From contig OU015493.1 in the NCBI GenBank assembly GCA_907164885.2, positions 61,515,668-61,579,667 on the forward strand: a DNA stretch of 64,000 nt. Direction: 5' to 3'. The notes beneath the pieces were generated by a model. That model saw only the letters and a program-made list of their open reading frames with translations, ran no database searches and was not told the DNA's origin. Position 1 is the stretch's first letter. The number at the start of each line of letters is the position of its first letter. Source of the stretch: Dolomedes plantarius (Eukaryota > Arthropoda > Arachnida > Araneae > Dolomedidae). Positions 1-11,873 of the stretch are shown in pieces. The translations under genes were made by a program, and so were the position numbers.

Positions 1-89
1 GCATAGAACGCAGAATGCTGTTCCTTTAGAGACTGTGGCAACACTTGTGGAATCCGGAAATACAAACAGCAGTTCTGCTTTAAATCAAA

Positions 90-932
90 TTGATAGTAGA
101 CATGATGACACCGATGAATCTCGAGCACTCTCTTCGTGTTTTGCAATTAAAAAGAAAATGTGATTTTGGCTACTGCGTTTGTTTACGAAGAAATAAAAAT
201 GGATCTGTAGTGAAGGCGCATGCAATACTTGATTCCGGCAGTCAAATATCAGCTGTCTCCATAAATTTTGCAGACATTCTGGGTTTGAAGTAAAGGAGAA
301 TAAATATGTGAATTTTGAGTGTAGAAGGCAGATCAATTAGTATAAAAAAGGAAACAACTGTCATGATTTCGAATTTCGATGAAACATTTTCAGCGTCTGT
401 AGAACTGTTAATCTTACCCAACGTCACTGATTTAATGTTAGCTTCTGCTATAGATATTTCGCAGCTGCGCATTCCACGAAATATAGTTTTAGCTGACCCA
501 AATTTTTATAAACCTTGTAAAGTTGACATTTTAATTGGTGCTGAATTATTCGTCAATATTTTGAGGGCTAACACAATCCACATTACTAGCTCTTTAATTA
601 TGAAAGAAACTGTGTTTGGCTATATAGTTAGCGGAACAATAAGGGGTTCGTCAGAACCAAAACATTGTGGTTTCATCTCCCAATTAGATGAATTTGAACA
701 AAATCTTAAACAATTTTGGAACTTAGAAAATATGAAAGATTCACCCAGTTTAAGGGATGATGAAATGGATTGTGAAAAACTATTTTGTGGAACGTATCGT
801 AGGGATGACTTTATAGGGAAATTCACTGTAAACCTACCAATAAAGGAAAATTTGAATTTGGGAGATTCTAAAAATTTGGCTAAAACGCGATTAGAAGGTT
901 TATGGAAAAGGTTAGATAAAACCCTGAAATGA
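90..932 (+). pseudogene. BEL/Pao aspartic protease (DUF1758-like) and linker, broken
   Basis: The short LDSGSQ motif, the active-site signature of Pao-type aspartic proteases, lies near 228-245. A stop follows at 291-293, and the same frame then resumes to 932 with the protease C-terminal part and the linker toward the RT. A frameshift at about 925-930 separates it from the RT frame. The product would process the polyprotein in a live element. Confidence 0.75.
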
Positions 933-1741
933 AGAAACTTTATACCAATTTCACTAAGGAATACGAAACATTAGGGCATATGGAGGAATTGACATTGACA
1001 GATAATTTAAATTGCTATATAATGCCCCATCATGGAGTCTTAAGAGAAGATAGCACCAAAACTAAGCTGCGTGTGGTCTTTGATGCCTCGGCGCCTTCGT
1101 CGAATGGGATTTCATTAAATAATTGTTTACTCAAAGGTGGTGGTGTTCAAGATGATTTATTTTCGATACTTTTGAGATTTCGTAAGCATAAAATAGCCTT
1201 TGTTTCGGACGTACAAAAAATGTACATACAAATTTGGGTAAATCCGGAACAAAGAAACTTGCAGTGTATATTATGGAAGAAAAAATCTAAGGAAGAGGTT
1301 AAATTATTTCAGTTGAAAATGGTTACGTATTGTACTGCAAGCGCCCCATTTTTGGCCACTAGAGTATTAAAACAATTGGCTCTTGATGAAAGGGACCATT
1401 TTCTCTTACTGTCGGATTTTTACGTAGATGACGTCTTAACAGGTGTAGATGATATTGCTACTGCACTTGAGTTGCAACAACAATTAATAAAAATGTTAAA
1501 TAGTGGGGGTATGGTACTCCACAAATGGTGTTCGAATGAACAACAATTACTAAATCGTGTTTCGGTCAATCAAAAGGAATATGACTTCGTGGAAACTAAT
1601 AACACCGTAAAAATACTTGGTGTAAGATGGGAGCCAAAAGAAGACAATTTTTATCTTAAGATCTCGTTAGGTTCAGGCTCTCCTACGAAACATTCGGTTT
1701 TGTCAGAAATAGCTCGTCTTTTCGACCCTTGGGACTGTTAG
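929..1741 (+). pseudogene. BEL/Pao reverse transcriptase domain, broken
   Basis: An open stretch of about 270 codons carries the RT motifs: VVFDASA near codon 48, the SDVQKMYIQI block (first catalytic Asp), and YVDDVLTG (catalytic DD) near codon 167. It is truncated by a frameshift at about 1738, after which the thumb and connection region continue in another frame. In the family this domain copies element RNA into DNA in cytoplasmic particles. Breaks on both sides make it non-functional. Confidence 0.85.
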
Positions 1742-2620
1742 GTCCAGTTATCACGCAAGCTAAATTTATGCAAAAATTATGGCAGATGAAAATTGACTGG
1801 AACGATGAGCTGCCGTATGAAGAAGGGATCAATGAAAACATTTCGTAGAAAATTTTTGGAACTTAAGAGAATTAAAATACCCCGCTACGTGCTGATGAAC
1901 CCTGTCACAGTAATGAACTTCATGGATTTTCAGATGCGGCAAAGGAAATACGGAGCAATCGTTTACCTTGTTGTATTAATAGCACGGGAGAAATTAAGTT
2001 AGTCTTCTTTGTAGTATCAAGAATCGCTCCAGTAAAGGAAATTACTATTCCATGTAGAATTATGCGGTGCGGTTCTTTTGGCAAAATTAGTGGAGAAGGC
2101 GATATATGCTCTAAGGTTAACATTAATTGGTGGTTTTGTACACAACTCACAAATTGTATTGGCCTAGATTGCGAAGCCACCATCACAGTTGAAATTGTTT
2201 GTGAAAAATCGTGTTAGCATAATTCAAGAGCTTACAGAATTAAAATGCTGGAGGCATGTCACCTCAAAGGAAAATCCTGCTGATGTGCTTTCAAGAGGTA
2301 TGGATCCAAATAAAATTGGAACGTGCAAGATGTGGTGGAACGGTCCATCATTTTTGCACTTAGATATAGAAGATGAACCTAGTAATATTGAACCTATAGA
2401 AGTCACAGAGCTTTATTTACGAGAATTGAAAGTGCCCAGTGAACTTAATGCTTTTGTACAAAAACTAGAACCTCTTGATATTATTAACAACTGTTCGTCA
2501 TATTTCAAACTTCTAAGAGTAGTCGCATGGTGTTTGCGCTTCATTAAAGCCGCAAGGAGTCCTAAATTAGTTGACTGTTATCAAGTGAAGAACTGTCTCA
2601 GGCCCTGATGTGTATCGTAA
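1742..2620 (+). pseudogene. BEL/Pao RNase H and connection region, fragmented
   Basis: Sequence after the RT continues in pieces. An ELHGFSDA-type block, the usual RNase H start with its first Asp, is readable near 1915-1940. Open pieces follow to 2002 and, after a gap, at 2189-2608, where NPADVLSRG marks the end of the RNase H region and the pre-integrase part. At least three frame changes are needed. Only the order and short motifs support the call. Confidence 0.7.
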
Positions 2621-2708
2621 AGAGCATTCAAGCCACAGCGTTTCCTGAAGAAATCCAATGTTTAAGGAAGGGCAAGCCTTTGCCGAATGCTAGTAACTTA
2701 TTGAACTT

Positions 2709-3945
2709 GTGCCCATTTCTAGATTGCGAGTTGGTGGACGATTAAAGAACTCTCTATTAGAACTCCAGCAGAAACATTCTATGTTAATTCCAAATAAGCA
2801 TAATTTTACTTATGTTGTTATTAATCATTATCATTTTTTGTATTTTCATTTAGGAGCAGAAGGAACTCTGTCATTTATTCGTTCCAAATTTTGGATAGTT
2901 AAGGGCAGAAATATTATCAGAAGGGTAATAAACCAATGTATAGTTTGCCGAAAGGTAAGTTCAAAGGGATCCCAACAAGCAAAGGGAGACTTGCTGCGCG
3001 AATTACCCTTACCAGAGTATTTAGTAAAATAGGTGTAGATTTTGCAGCACCCTTCACCATAAAAACTTTTTCAGGCAAAAACAAGAATTTTAATAAATGT
3101 TTTGCTTGTATTTTTATTTATTTTGGTGTTAAGGCTGTTCATTTTGATATTGTTCATGGTTTAACCAAAGAGGCTTTCCTTGCTGCTTTAAAAAGATTTG
3201 TATCACGAAGAGGAAAAAACCTTCTGAAATTGGAAGTGATAATGGCACCAATTTTGTTGGAGCCAATATTGAATTGCGTAAAATTATTAAAGATTTGTTT
3301 AAGGGAAATAAGGAAAAAATAGAAGAATATCTTGATAGAGAAGGAATAAGGAGGAACTTTAATCCCCCCTCGGCTCCTCATTTCGGAGGCCTGTGGGAGG
3401 CGGGAATAAAATCTTTGAAATGTCATTTAAAAAGAGTTATGGGTAATGCTATTTTAAGTCACGAAGAATTTTTGACATTAGTCACACAAATTGAGGCAGT
3501 TCTCAATTCAAAACCTCTTTGTCCCTTGTCCAATGATCCCAGTGATATTTCAGTTCTCAACCCTGCACATTTCTTAGTCGGATCATCTTTGGTTGCCTTA
3601 CCTGATCCTGACTACCTTGAAATTCCCATGAACAGACTAAATTGATGGCAGTTGGTGCAAATTTTGCTCAATTATTTTGGAAAAAATGTGGTCTAACGAA
3701 TATTTGAATAGACTTCAACAAAGACAAAAAATGCTTCAGGGGATTAGTGAATTTCAAGTAAGGTGATACAGTACTAGTTAAAAATTCGGATAATGCAGGA
3801 TACCTAAAATGGCATCTTGCAAGAATTGTCAAGACACATGAGGGTACGGACAATATTACGAGAGTTGTTACAATTTAGGATAAAACGGGAACATTTCAGC
3901 TTTCAGTGACAAAAATTGCCTCCTTACCATTTGTAAATTAATTCA
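2709..3945 (+). pseudogene. BEL/Pao integrase and C-terminal domain, fragmented
   Basis: Three overlapping frames carry an H2C2 zinc-binding segment (His-x-His near 2818-2855 and CIVC near 2936), a core beginning GVDFAAPF with the first catalytic Asp, and a stretch with PHFGGLWEAGIKSLK and the NPAHFLVG block typical of BEL integrases, ending near 3645. A DUF5641-like tail (RIVKTHEG) is readable to about 3880. The integrase would insert the DNA copy. Several frameshifts kill it. Confidence 0.8.
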
Positions 3946-4173
3946 AGTTAATGTCATGTAATAAGTATTGTCATAGAATATTATGCATAGACATGTCATA
4001 GAATATTATGTAAATGTATGTTTGAGTATCTATATTTGTGTAAAATTTATGAATGTAATTTTTGTAAATGTTGTAGTTTTTAAATGTAACTAGTAATTTC
4101 GAAATGTTTGTAGTGTAAAATTTTTTAGATATAACTGTTGCAAAGCCCTTTCACCATTACAACGGGGGCAGGA

Positions 4174-4451
4174 TGTTGGCGCCCTTTTAAACGCCATTCT
4201 GCGCCATTTGGCGGGGTATTGGCTGCTCGCCAAGCTTCTTGCTTGGGAGTTTTCCAAAAAAAAATTTAAATGATAGAAAATAGAAAGTGATTAAAATGTG
4301 GAAGGATATTTGGTGCGTTCCACAGTTGTATCCAACAATGAAGTTTTTTTGTAGTGTGGTGTTTCGAGGTGCTGGTGAATTTAATAATGTTTGTTTGTAG
4401 AATTACAGTCTGCTAATTATCGATTATAAATTTTAAAACCTAACGTCAACA
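4174..4451 (+). repeat. 3' LTR of the BEL/Pao element
   Basis: A purine-rich tract, acgggggcagga at 4162-4173, directly precedes TGTTGGCGCC. The sequence ends in GTCAACA, so the LTR has 5-bp inverted ends TGTTG/CAACA and a length of about 278 bp. The 5' LTR is outside the window, so neither identity between LTRs nor a target duplication can be checked. Confidence 0.7.
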
Positions 4452-5118
4452 GTAGGTGTTATTTCGTTTTTCTGAAACCATATTTACTAAAAGAAATCTA
4501 TAGTTACATCGATGCTAAGAATTGAACGTTTTACGAAGAACATAAAATCAATATCTAAATCATGTCTCTATCAGAAACAGGTGGAGAGCAATGGGATACT
4601 CGCTGATTACACCTATTTATACAGCATTAGACAAATAAAAATGTAAATTAATTCGAGTTTTTCATAAAGATTGTAATGACCCGCATCCCTTCTGTAATCT
4701 GGTACCTCATTGACAATAAATTTTGCTTGCCTTATTGTTTAGTTAAAGTATTACTTTTTTCTGTACAAAGTATATTTCCATTTAAATGCTTTCAACAGTT
4801 TATTCGACATACACGATGTAGGTCCACGATTTTATTCATGTAGTCATCGGCATTGGAAGGTTGAAGATCCTTAGGTACTCCTATTGGAAAAAGAAAAAGA
4901 AATATGGCGACACAGTTGCGGGTACATTCCAGGCAAAGTGACCGAAGTAACTTAAGAAGTCCGTCGTGTTCAAGTTTATTTTCTTCTCGGGGTATTTTTT
5001 CTAACTAAGTCATTTATAAAATCTTTTCTGTATAGCTATTTAGCACTGTTAAATTTCCCAGCTGACTAAACAAGTCTCCATCTTGTTCTCCAGTCTTACA
5101 AATCAAACGCCTTATAGA
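4452..5118. other. No gene recognised
   Basis: AT-rich sequence with no reading frame of interest and no repeat that I could pair with another part of the window. Confidence 0.5.
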
Positions 5119-5290
5119 CGGCGATGGCCGAACGGCTAGGGCACTGCATTCAGTGTCTGTGAGTTCGAGTCTCGATATTGGCATGGAATGTTTGCAGCTG
5201 TTCGGAATAGGCTTTAAAGCAGTAATTCCCGGTCTAATTATCCCTCGTGTAGTAAAAAATGACCGTAGTGCTTTCAACCAACCAACCATA
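5119..5290 (+). repeat. tRNA-derived SINE, family A
   Basis: A pol III A-box (TGGCCGAACGG) at about 5125-5135 and B-box (GAGTTCGAGTC) at about 5161-5171 form a tRNA-like head. A body beginning CTGTTCGGAATAGGC and containing CGGTCTAATTA follows, and the tail is AACCAACCAACC. The same head, body and tail occur inverted at 16161-16339. Possible imperfect target duplications are cttatagac before and ctcatagat after. About 172 bp; not a functional tRNA. Confidence 0.8.
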
Positions 5291-5339
5291 CACCTCATAG
5301 ATACCTTTGTTGCTGTTTCATCAGCAGTTTTCAAAACAT

Positions 5340-6879
5340 CGAGATGAAATTTTTCTATTCGGCTAATTTGCGCATTCGATTGTCTTTCTCTCTAAATTAA
5401 TACGCTGCTACTATCCTTGCCGAGAATAATTCAAAGTAAAATACGTTTCGAACGAATTATTATGCGTAGTAAACATTGAAGGAGTATTCGAATTTGTAGA
5501 TGTAGAGGATCATATAATTTTAGATTTCTATCTCACACGAGCTTTAAAAAATATTAATTTTTTTTACAAAATTAGGTCATTTAAGAAAAGACTCAAAGGG
5601 AAAAATCACCGCATCTATAAACATCAGATCAAACTGGCGACAATGGACCACCAAATGTGCGATGTAACAGCTGCATATCTAATAGCTCTTCTGTTATGAC
5701 ATTTTTTCTGGTTCTTCACGTCACACCGATCAGACACTTTTCTTTCTCGGTTAGAGTATAGGTGTAGCGCTCGGTTACAAGAAATACTGTTCTCTTCACA
5801 TGGTTATAGCTATATGCGCATTCATACGATAAAATAAATTGGGGCTTCCCGTTCGGCTCACAATGTCCATCCTTCATCAACGTACATGTAAATATAGAAA
5901 AGAAATACTGTAATTCATAGACAAAAACGGGTGGAGGCTTCTTCCGCGTCGCAGGTCCTCGTTAAGGTTGAGTACAGGTATAGCCTCGTTTTGCAAAGAA
6001 AATATTGCCCAGAGATCATTCGTATGATAAACTAAATTTGCCGCTTTCCATGTATGCTCAGAATTTCCATCCTCCTCAGAGTACACATAAATTGAAAAAA
6101 AAAATTTATAGACAAACTGGGTATTTTAAATGGCCACGCAGAATCATTTTTAAATTGAAATAGAAGTGCAAAAAATGATACCTCTCTACATGCCCAAGAC
6201 TGAAGAAGTCGGATGCATTTTACCGCAGGCTTCTTGATAAAAATATAAGACTCCGTTCTGCTAACAGGTGCGTCGTATGAAGTAAATCTGATCCGTAAAA
6301 TTTTATTATGCATGATGCATTAATATCTAGAATTGTGAAGAATTGTGCGGATATCAAGTGAGTATATGCACGCGTATATCGTAGTTTCCATCTTATAAAT
6401 TCATATCGTATATCTTTCACGATTACATTTTACAAGAAATTACGCGTTGTTTTTTTTTTTCTTTAAATCTGAATGAAAAAACAAAATCTAAACATTTGCA
6501 TTATTCTTCTTAGTAATTAAAATACGTATAGAAATGATATTATGATCGATGCTACTGGAGGAATGAGTAAATGAATGAATTTTACTGTCACAAAAGACAG
6601 CTTTAAGTTGCTTAGAACAATATCAAGGGAATTTATTAACGTGTAGATTTCCTATGGGATTGAAGATTAGTGAGGTCAGCTGAACTGCTGCCTTTAGTTC
6701 TATTTCCGAAATACTTTGGCTACTTGGGGCAGGGGTTCGACACTGGACAAAATATTTCATCTGGTGGGTTGTAAAAAGTATAAGTTGCCCCGAGATAAAA
6801 CAGAAATGGATTACAACAAATTTCCGTTTATACGTAGCCTGAGGTTACTAAATTACAGGTAATTTTAATAATAGTATAA
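5340..6879. other. No gene recognised
   Basis: About 1.5 kb of AT-rich DNA. Short open frames on both strands lack recognisable domains and look like chance frames. No repeat pairing was seen. Confidence 0.5.
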
Positions 6880-7193
6880 CAGTCGAACGCCGTTATAACG
6901 AACTTCAAGGGACCAAAGGTTTTAGTTCGCTTTCATCCGAACCGTTAAGAAAAATGCTAGAGGTTCACAAAAATGTATAACTCATTAGTTGCAATGTGTA
7001 TTCAGTAATGATGTATTAAAAAAATGATAAAATCTATTAAAGATGATAATTAATGATAAATCGACTAAATCGATTACATTAAACTGACACAATGCTAATT
7101 AAATTACGTAATTATGAAATGGCTGGGCCAAATTTGTTCGTTATATCCATGAGTTCGTTATATACCGGGTTCGCTATAAACGGGGTTCGACTG
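6880..7193. mobile_element. MITE, pogo/Tigger type (Tc1-mariner superfamily)
   Basis: Inverted ends CAGTCGAACGCCGTTATAAC (left) and, on the complement, CAGTCGAACCCCGTTTATAG (right) bound 314 bp. TA lies at the right edge (7194-7195) and TAA at the left. The ends repeat inward (GTTCGTTATA), as is common in Tigger-type elements. No transposase frame is present, so it is non-autonomous. Confidence 0.75.
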
Positions 7194-7929
7194 TATCCTG
7201 ATCTTGATCATTATGCTTAGGAAAAAGGTGGCGATCCTTACAAATTTCGTTGCTCTGTCATCTGTCGGTCGAAAGATGAATCATTTGTTTCAGCAATATT
7301 ATTTCATTTACAGAAAAAGTGCCGCTTGCTTGGGTTAATTAGTTCTAGAGGCTCTAAAAGAAACAGAATATCGGAGTATTCTTTAAACAAGAGTAAGTCC
7401 AAACTGTAACTGTCAAAAACATAGAAAAAGGACTTCTAGAAATACCGGAAAATAATTAAGCTAAGTTCTTGAACTATAAAGTGACATAAATCAGTGCGTA
7501 GCTACATATTCAGCGCCCTGGAGCAAGTAAAATAGGTGCGCCCACTTGTTTTTTGGAAGAGTTCTGGCGAAATTTGATTTCTATCTACTCTTATTTCAAT
7601 TTAAAACCTTACTTAATAACAATTTATTTGAAATTCAAGACATTTCAACACTAAGAAATTCATTTAATAAATATGAATATAATAATAAAACAAATTATAA
7701 TTATTTAAGTACGGAGTACCCATTAATATTTAATACATATTTTAATGAACTCTATTGACAAAATGTATTTGAGCATGTTTAGTTTGCACATAAAAAAACC
7801 TTCAAAACTTGTTTTCTCGCTTTCCCTCGTTTGCAAGTCGGTCAATCATTTCTCCAGATCAAGTTGACAAGCTTCTTGTTCTTTCAATTGATATCGTGGC
7901 CAAAGGCTAAGACTTGTTGCATCTTAAAT

Positions 7930-8719
7930 ATGTTTTGATTAATTTCAGCTTTGAAAAACGTCGTTCTGATGTCGCTGTCGTTACCGGTAAAGTTAAAAAA
8001 ATCATGCATGTCAGAGAAGCAACTTGAGGCTGCGGTAGGAATTAAAAGTAGTTCAGCAATTTCTCGTATAGAAGCAATTTATTTTAATTGAATATTAAAT
8101 CGAAGCAGTTGAGGTCCCAAACTAGGTGAAATATCGGAAAGATATGCCGATTGCAACAATTCTGATCCTTCCAGGATACTTTTATCAGGTGACGCGAAGA
8201 GATATGCAGGTGATAGACATTTAAAAAGTGTACATAATTTTCGAATAGATTTAAATATAATAGTTATTGACTAATTATTAAATCCATTGCTCTATAAAAC
8301 TGATTCGACTTTGAACACATTATTCCCTGTTTTCAATGCGTTTCACTGTTGTCAATCGTGCCTCCTGCGGGATATCGTGCCCATCTACTTGTAATTCATC
8401 AAAGAATTTTTTTCAACACGGACGCAAATCTTTTTTCGGGAAAACAAGGTTCAGTATTCCATAGAGCTGATAACACAAGGGCATCGTTTTTAATAAACTC
8501 CCAATTATTCCTTAAGTTCTGGAATTGGGTTAGGAGTGATGAAAGCATCTCAACGGATTTCTCTATATTTTCATGAGTACTTTGCAGCATTTTCGAGACT
8601 GTATTAATAGGTCCGAGTATTTTACTGTGTGCAATTATCAAAATAATTGTTGAAAATTGTTCAAAATATTGTATCAAATTTTTAGCTTCACGTTGCTCGT
8701 CATAATTTTTTCCATTCAA
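7930..8719 (-). pseudogene. hAT transposase fragment (ZMYM1-like)
   Basis: The longest intact stretch, 8399-8719, gives 106 residues with a helical pattern (GPINTVSKMLQS, then LLTQFQNLRNNW) that resembles the region upstream of the hAT C-terminal domain in ZMYM1-like transposases. Further in-strand pieces with stops continue to about 7930 (for example FKAEINQNIFKMQQVL). The catalytic triad and the dimerisation domain cannot be assembled. Family placement is from memory of the pattern. Confidence 0.55.
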
Positions 8720-8730
8720 TGTTAAATATA

Positions 8731-8755
8731 CTCTTAGACCTCCCCCCCCCCCCCC

Positions 8756-8786
<31 letters not shown>

Positions 8787-10177
8787 GCACCAAGAACGGG
8801 TAATGCAAATTAGACACAAATTGATATGCATACAAGTTTCGACGGAAAGTGCAAAATTTTAAAGTTTGGCGGCCAATGAATGAACATGTGACGCTGCAAA
8901 GACATCTTAACTGCTCGACTGGCAGGATACTAAAGAGGAGAAATTTCGATTCCAGGTCATAAATTCTTTGCGAATTTCATTCCGTGTACTCAGGTATACA
9001 GTAACTATGCCTCACATACAGGTGCGTGAAGAATATGCGCAGATGTCAGCATTTGAGAGGATGTGTATTTGGGCTCAAAGAAGCCGTTGGTCTAATCGGC
9101 GAATCACTCGACATCTGGATAGGAGCGATGCCATTATTAAACGATGTTGGCAGGAATGAGTGAATCATGGCCGAATACAGCGTCAAGAAAGAAGCGGTAG
9201 GCTTAGAGAAACGACAGAACGTGAGGACCAAGCAATCGTCAGAGCGGCACTCACAGCCCCAGATTCATCATTATCATCGATCGTATGTGCAACTGGTGCT
9301 TCGGTGATCGCAAGGACCATTCATAGGCTGCGTAGAGAAAGGGAGCTGAGATCACGGTCCCTCTTGCGCCGACTACCATTGACCTCTGTACACAAGCCCG
9401 TTTGCAGTGGTGTCGGCCCATTCGACCTGGAATGTCACTGAATGGAGAAGAATTGTTTTCAGTGATGAGTCCCGCTTCGAATTGAGCCCCGGTGACCAGC
9501 GAATACGTGTATGGAGACGCCTCGGACAGCGATGGGATACCAACCTGACTGCCTTCCACCATACGGGCCGACAACCAGGACTGATGGTCTGCGGTGCCAT
9601 TGCATTTCATAGCAGGACCCCTTTGGTTGTCATACGCGTCACCCTTACAGTACAGCGGTACGTCAACGATATTCTACGCCCCGTTGTGTTGCCCTTCATA
9701 TCACGCGATCTTGGGCTTACATTTCAGCCAGATAAGGCCCGCCCGCACACGGCGAGAGTTTCTACTGTTTGTCTTCGTGCTTGCCCAACGCTACCTTGGC
9801 CAGCAAGGTGGCCGGATATTTCCCCCATTGAGCACGTTTGGAACATTATGGCCAGGGCCCTCCAACCAGCTCGGGATTTTGACGATCTAACGCACCAATT
9901 GAACAGAATTTGGCACGATATCCCGCAGGAGGACATCCGCCACCTCTATCAATCAATGCCAAGCCGAATAACTGCTTGCATAAGGGCCAGAGGTGGACCA
10001 ACGCGTTATTGACTTTTTCACTTTGGGAAGCTCTTTCTCTTGAATAAATCCTCCAGTTTTTCTCAAATTGTAATCATCTGTTTTTCTGTACATGTACATT
10101 ACATCTACCGACTTTCGTCTCATTCGGATAACTCCGTCGTGGTGCACCGTGGTTTTTTTGTTCTTTGTCTAGCAGAG
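8731..10177 (+). mobile_element. Tc1-like transposon, dead
   Basis: Flanked by TA (8729-8730 and 10178-10179). The left end reads CTCTTAGAC, then a long C run and A run, then TGGCGCACC. The right end complement reads CTCTGCTAGAC...AACAAAAAAACC. The GGCGCACC/GGTGCACC parts match the element at 42339-43751, so the two are related families. About 1447 bp, inserted into the hAT at 7492-11873. Confidence 0.8.
9008..10012 (+). pseudogene. Tc1 transposase, frameshifted
   Basis: Reads as an N-terminal helix-turn-helix part (9008-9159, ending in a premature TGA), a linker (9160-about 9390) and, after a frameshift, a DDE domain at 9407-10012. The DDE part keeps FSDESRF (first Asp) and SPIEHVW (Glu). 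The second block is FQPDKARPH, where Asp is retained but the usual following Asn is Lys. Thirty-two residues separate the second Asp from the Glu. The product would cut and paste DNA at TA sites; the stop and frameshift make it inactive. Confidence 0.9.
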
Positions 10178-10439
10178 TATGTCAATATTTTAATTACATC
10201 AAAATAACGAGAATGTGGGGCATCAAAGGCCTGAACACGGGAAGACAATTGTGTAGGACAAACTCTTTTTAATGTTTTTGCTAAGTTGGTTTGATTCGTT
10301 TCCTAATGACAAATAGAACTGAAAAAGCGTAAATTTAATTAATCGCTAGTATGGCTGTAATTTTATTTCACGTATCCTGTGACACGCGCTACCTGGGGTA
10401 TTGAATACATCTCTAAAGTCACAGGTAAAATACGCTACA

Positions 10440-10657
10440 ACCCCTTAAAGATTTCTCTTTTTAAAGGAATTCTTAAAGATTTCTCTTCTTAGGGAGCATC
10501 TAGGGCCTAAGAGCAACACCATACAAAATTTTTATTTTCTAGAAAACATGTACCAGAGATAGGTTTTTGTAGTTGTTGTTTTGGGAGATTAAGCTCCTTT
10601 TAATCCCTTAAATTTTGTATTTTTAAAAATTATTTCTTTGTGCGCACCTAGGGCCTA

Positions 10658-10693
<36 letters not shown>

Positions 10694-10860
10694 TGTGTGT
10701 GTTTGTGTGTGTTTGTGTGTGTGTTTGGGGGGAAGGATTAGGCTCCTATTAGCCCCCTTAAAATTCTAATTTATTAAAAAGATTTCTTAACGAGCACCTA
10801 GGGCATAATAGCAACCTCCATGCAAAATTTAAGCATCCTAAGACTTATGGTTCTAATGAT
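10440..10860. repeat. Degenerate tandem repeat, about 148-bp period, plus microsatellites
   Basis: The block ACCTAGGGCCTAAGAG recurs at about 10494, 10642 and 10791 with substitutions, giving spacings of 148 and 149 bp. Each unit also contains TTTTAATCCCTTAA-like and AAAGATTTCTT-like parts. A GA run at 10661-10693 and a GT-rich run to 10725 sit in the middle unit. No coding frame is seen. Confidence 0.7.
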
Positions 10861-10869
10861 TTCACATTC

Positions 10870-11860
10870 TTTTAACACTCATTTTGAATATTTTTTGTGT
10901 ATTTCTGTTTTGTCATTAGCACGCAATTTTTAATTAGATCTAAAATTATTTCTAATGGAAATTTCGTTCTTCCTCTGCTGATCTTTTAAAAATTATCTCA
11001 TGCATATTATAAAAATACATATTTGAATTTTTATAACATGCTGCTGAAAATGTTTGCCGCCAACTTTCAGCTATAATACGTAACTGTTAAGTAGTACCTA
11101 TATTCTTTATGTTGCAACATCAATTAACATACTTTATAATTAAATCACTTACTTTTAAAATTATACGTCGGTGAATCCACAACACGCTGCAGATCAGTAA
11201 TTAGTAAATAATAGTTATAAATTGTACAAAGTCACTTAAACAGAACAATAAATTACAATCCACAGTCTCATTAAGTTTTAAAAATTGTATAAACACATTC
11301 ATTCAAGAATCATCTTGAAATTCTTACACTGCACAAAGTAAACAATGGGAATATGAAGGGCTAAATACTAAGCTTGCTTTCAAAAAGTCCCCGAATATTT
11401 GCCTCTATTCAGCGCCGATGTTAACGCTGCTATGTACTAAGAAAAAAAATCTTTGTTTGGACTCCTGCGTGTTTTTGACTCTTGTAGTGGGAGGAGCCAG
11501 TAAGTTGACCCTTACAGAATTCTACCCCCGCTCTTTTAAAGAGGGACATTTGAAGGATTGTAATGACTCTCGCTATAGGGGATGTAAATGCTCCAGCCAT
11601 CTCCCTTTTCCTGATAAGACACTCAGCTGGTAACGTTGAGAATATTTAGTGTCCAACACCGGGCAAAAATTCAAAGCGCGGCCTGGCCTAGTTTTATTTA
11701 TTGAAAAATATTTCATTTATTTTTTGTATATTTTATAGAAAATCTGACAAATTTAAATTATTCATACAAAGTTTTCACAAATTTTCATTTCACTCTTTCA
11801 AATTTTGCGCCTCTCATGAATCGTGCGCCTGGAGCAGTTCGCTCCAACTGCTCCCACGGT
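10870..11860. other. Unassigned interior of the hAT element
   Basis: About 1 kb inside the hAT ends with no readable transposase. The stretch from 11380 to 11640 is less AT-rich than its surroundings and could be an inserted fragment or a solo LTR, but I found no paired ends. Confidence 0.4.
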
Positions 11861-11873
11861 AGCTACGCCCCTG

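Larger units (their letters stand above)
1..4451 (+). mobile_element. BEL/Pao-type LTR retrotransposon, 3' part, degenerate
   Basis: Remains of protease, reverse transcriptase, RNase H and integrase follow each other in the Pao/BEL order on the plus strand, and a 3' LTR closes the element. The window edge removes the 5' LTR and gag. Pol is split by many frameshifts and stops, so no polyprotein could be made. The family call rests on the DUF1758-like protease motif, the YVDD box of the RT and the characteristic integrase tail. An old, inactive copy. Confidence 0.9.
7492..11873 (-). mobile_element. hAT element, ZMYM-like, degenerate, with nested Tc1
   Basis: The ends are CAGTGCGTAGCTAC on the left and, on the complement, CAGGGGCGTAGCTAC on the right. 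They are flanked by the 8-bp duplication acataaat (7484-7491) and acatgaat (11874-11881), matching at 7 of 8 positions. Eight-bp duplications define hAT insertions. Transposase remnants lie on the minus strand near 7930-8719. A Tc1 element at 8731-10177 and a tandem repeat block at 10440-10860 enlarge it to 4.4 kb. Confidence 0.8.

Noticed and set aside
5121..5190. tRNA gene on the plus strand
   Set aside because: A- and B-boxes are present, but the acceptor stem does not pair, and the unit continues into a body shared with an inverted copy at 16161-16339. It is a SINE head.
10440..10860. CRISPR array
   Set aside because: Three diverged units of about 148 bp without short repeats and unique spacers, in a eukaryotic transposon.
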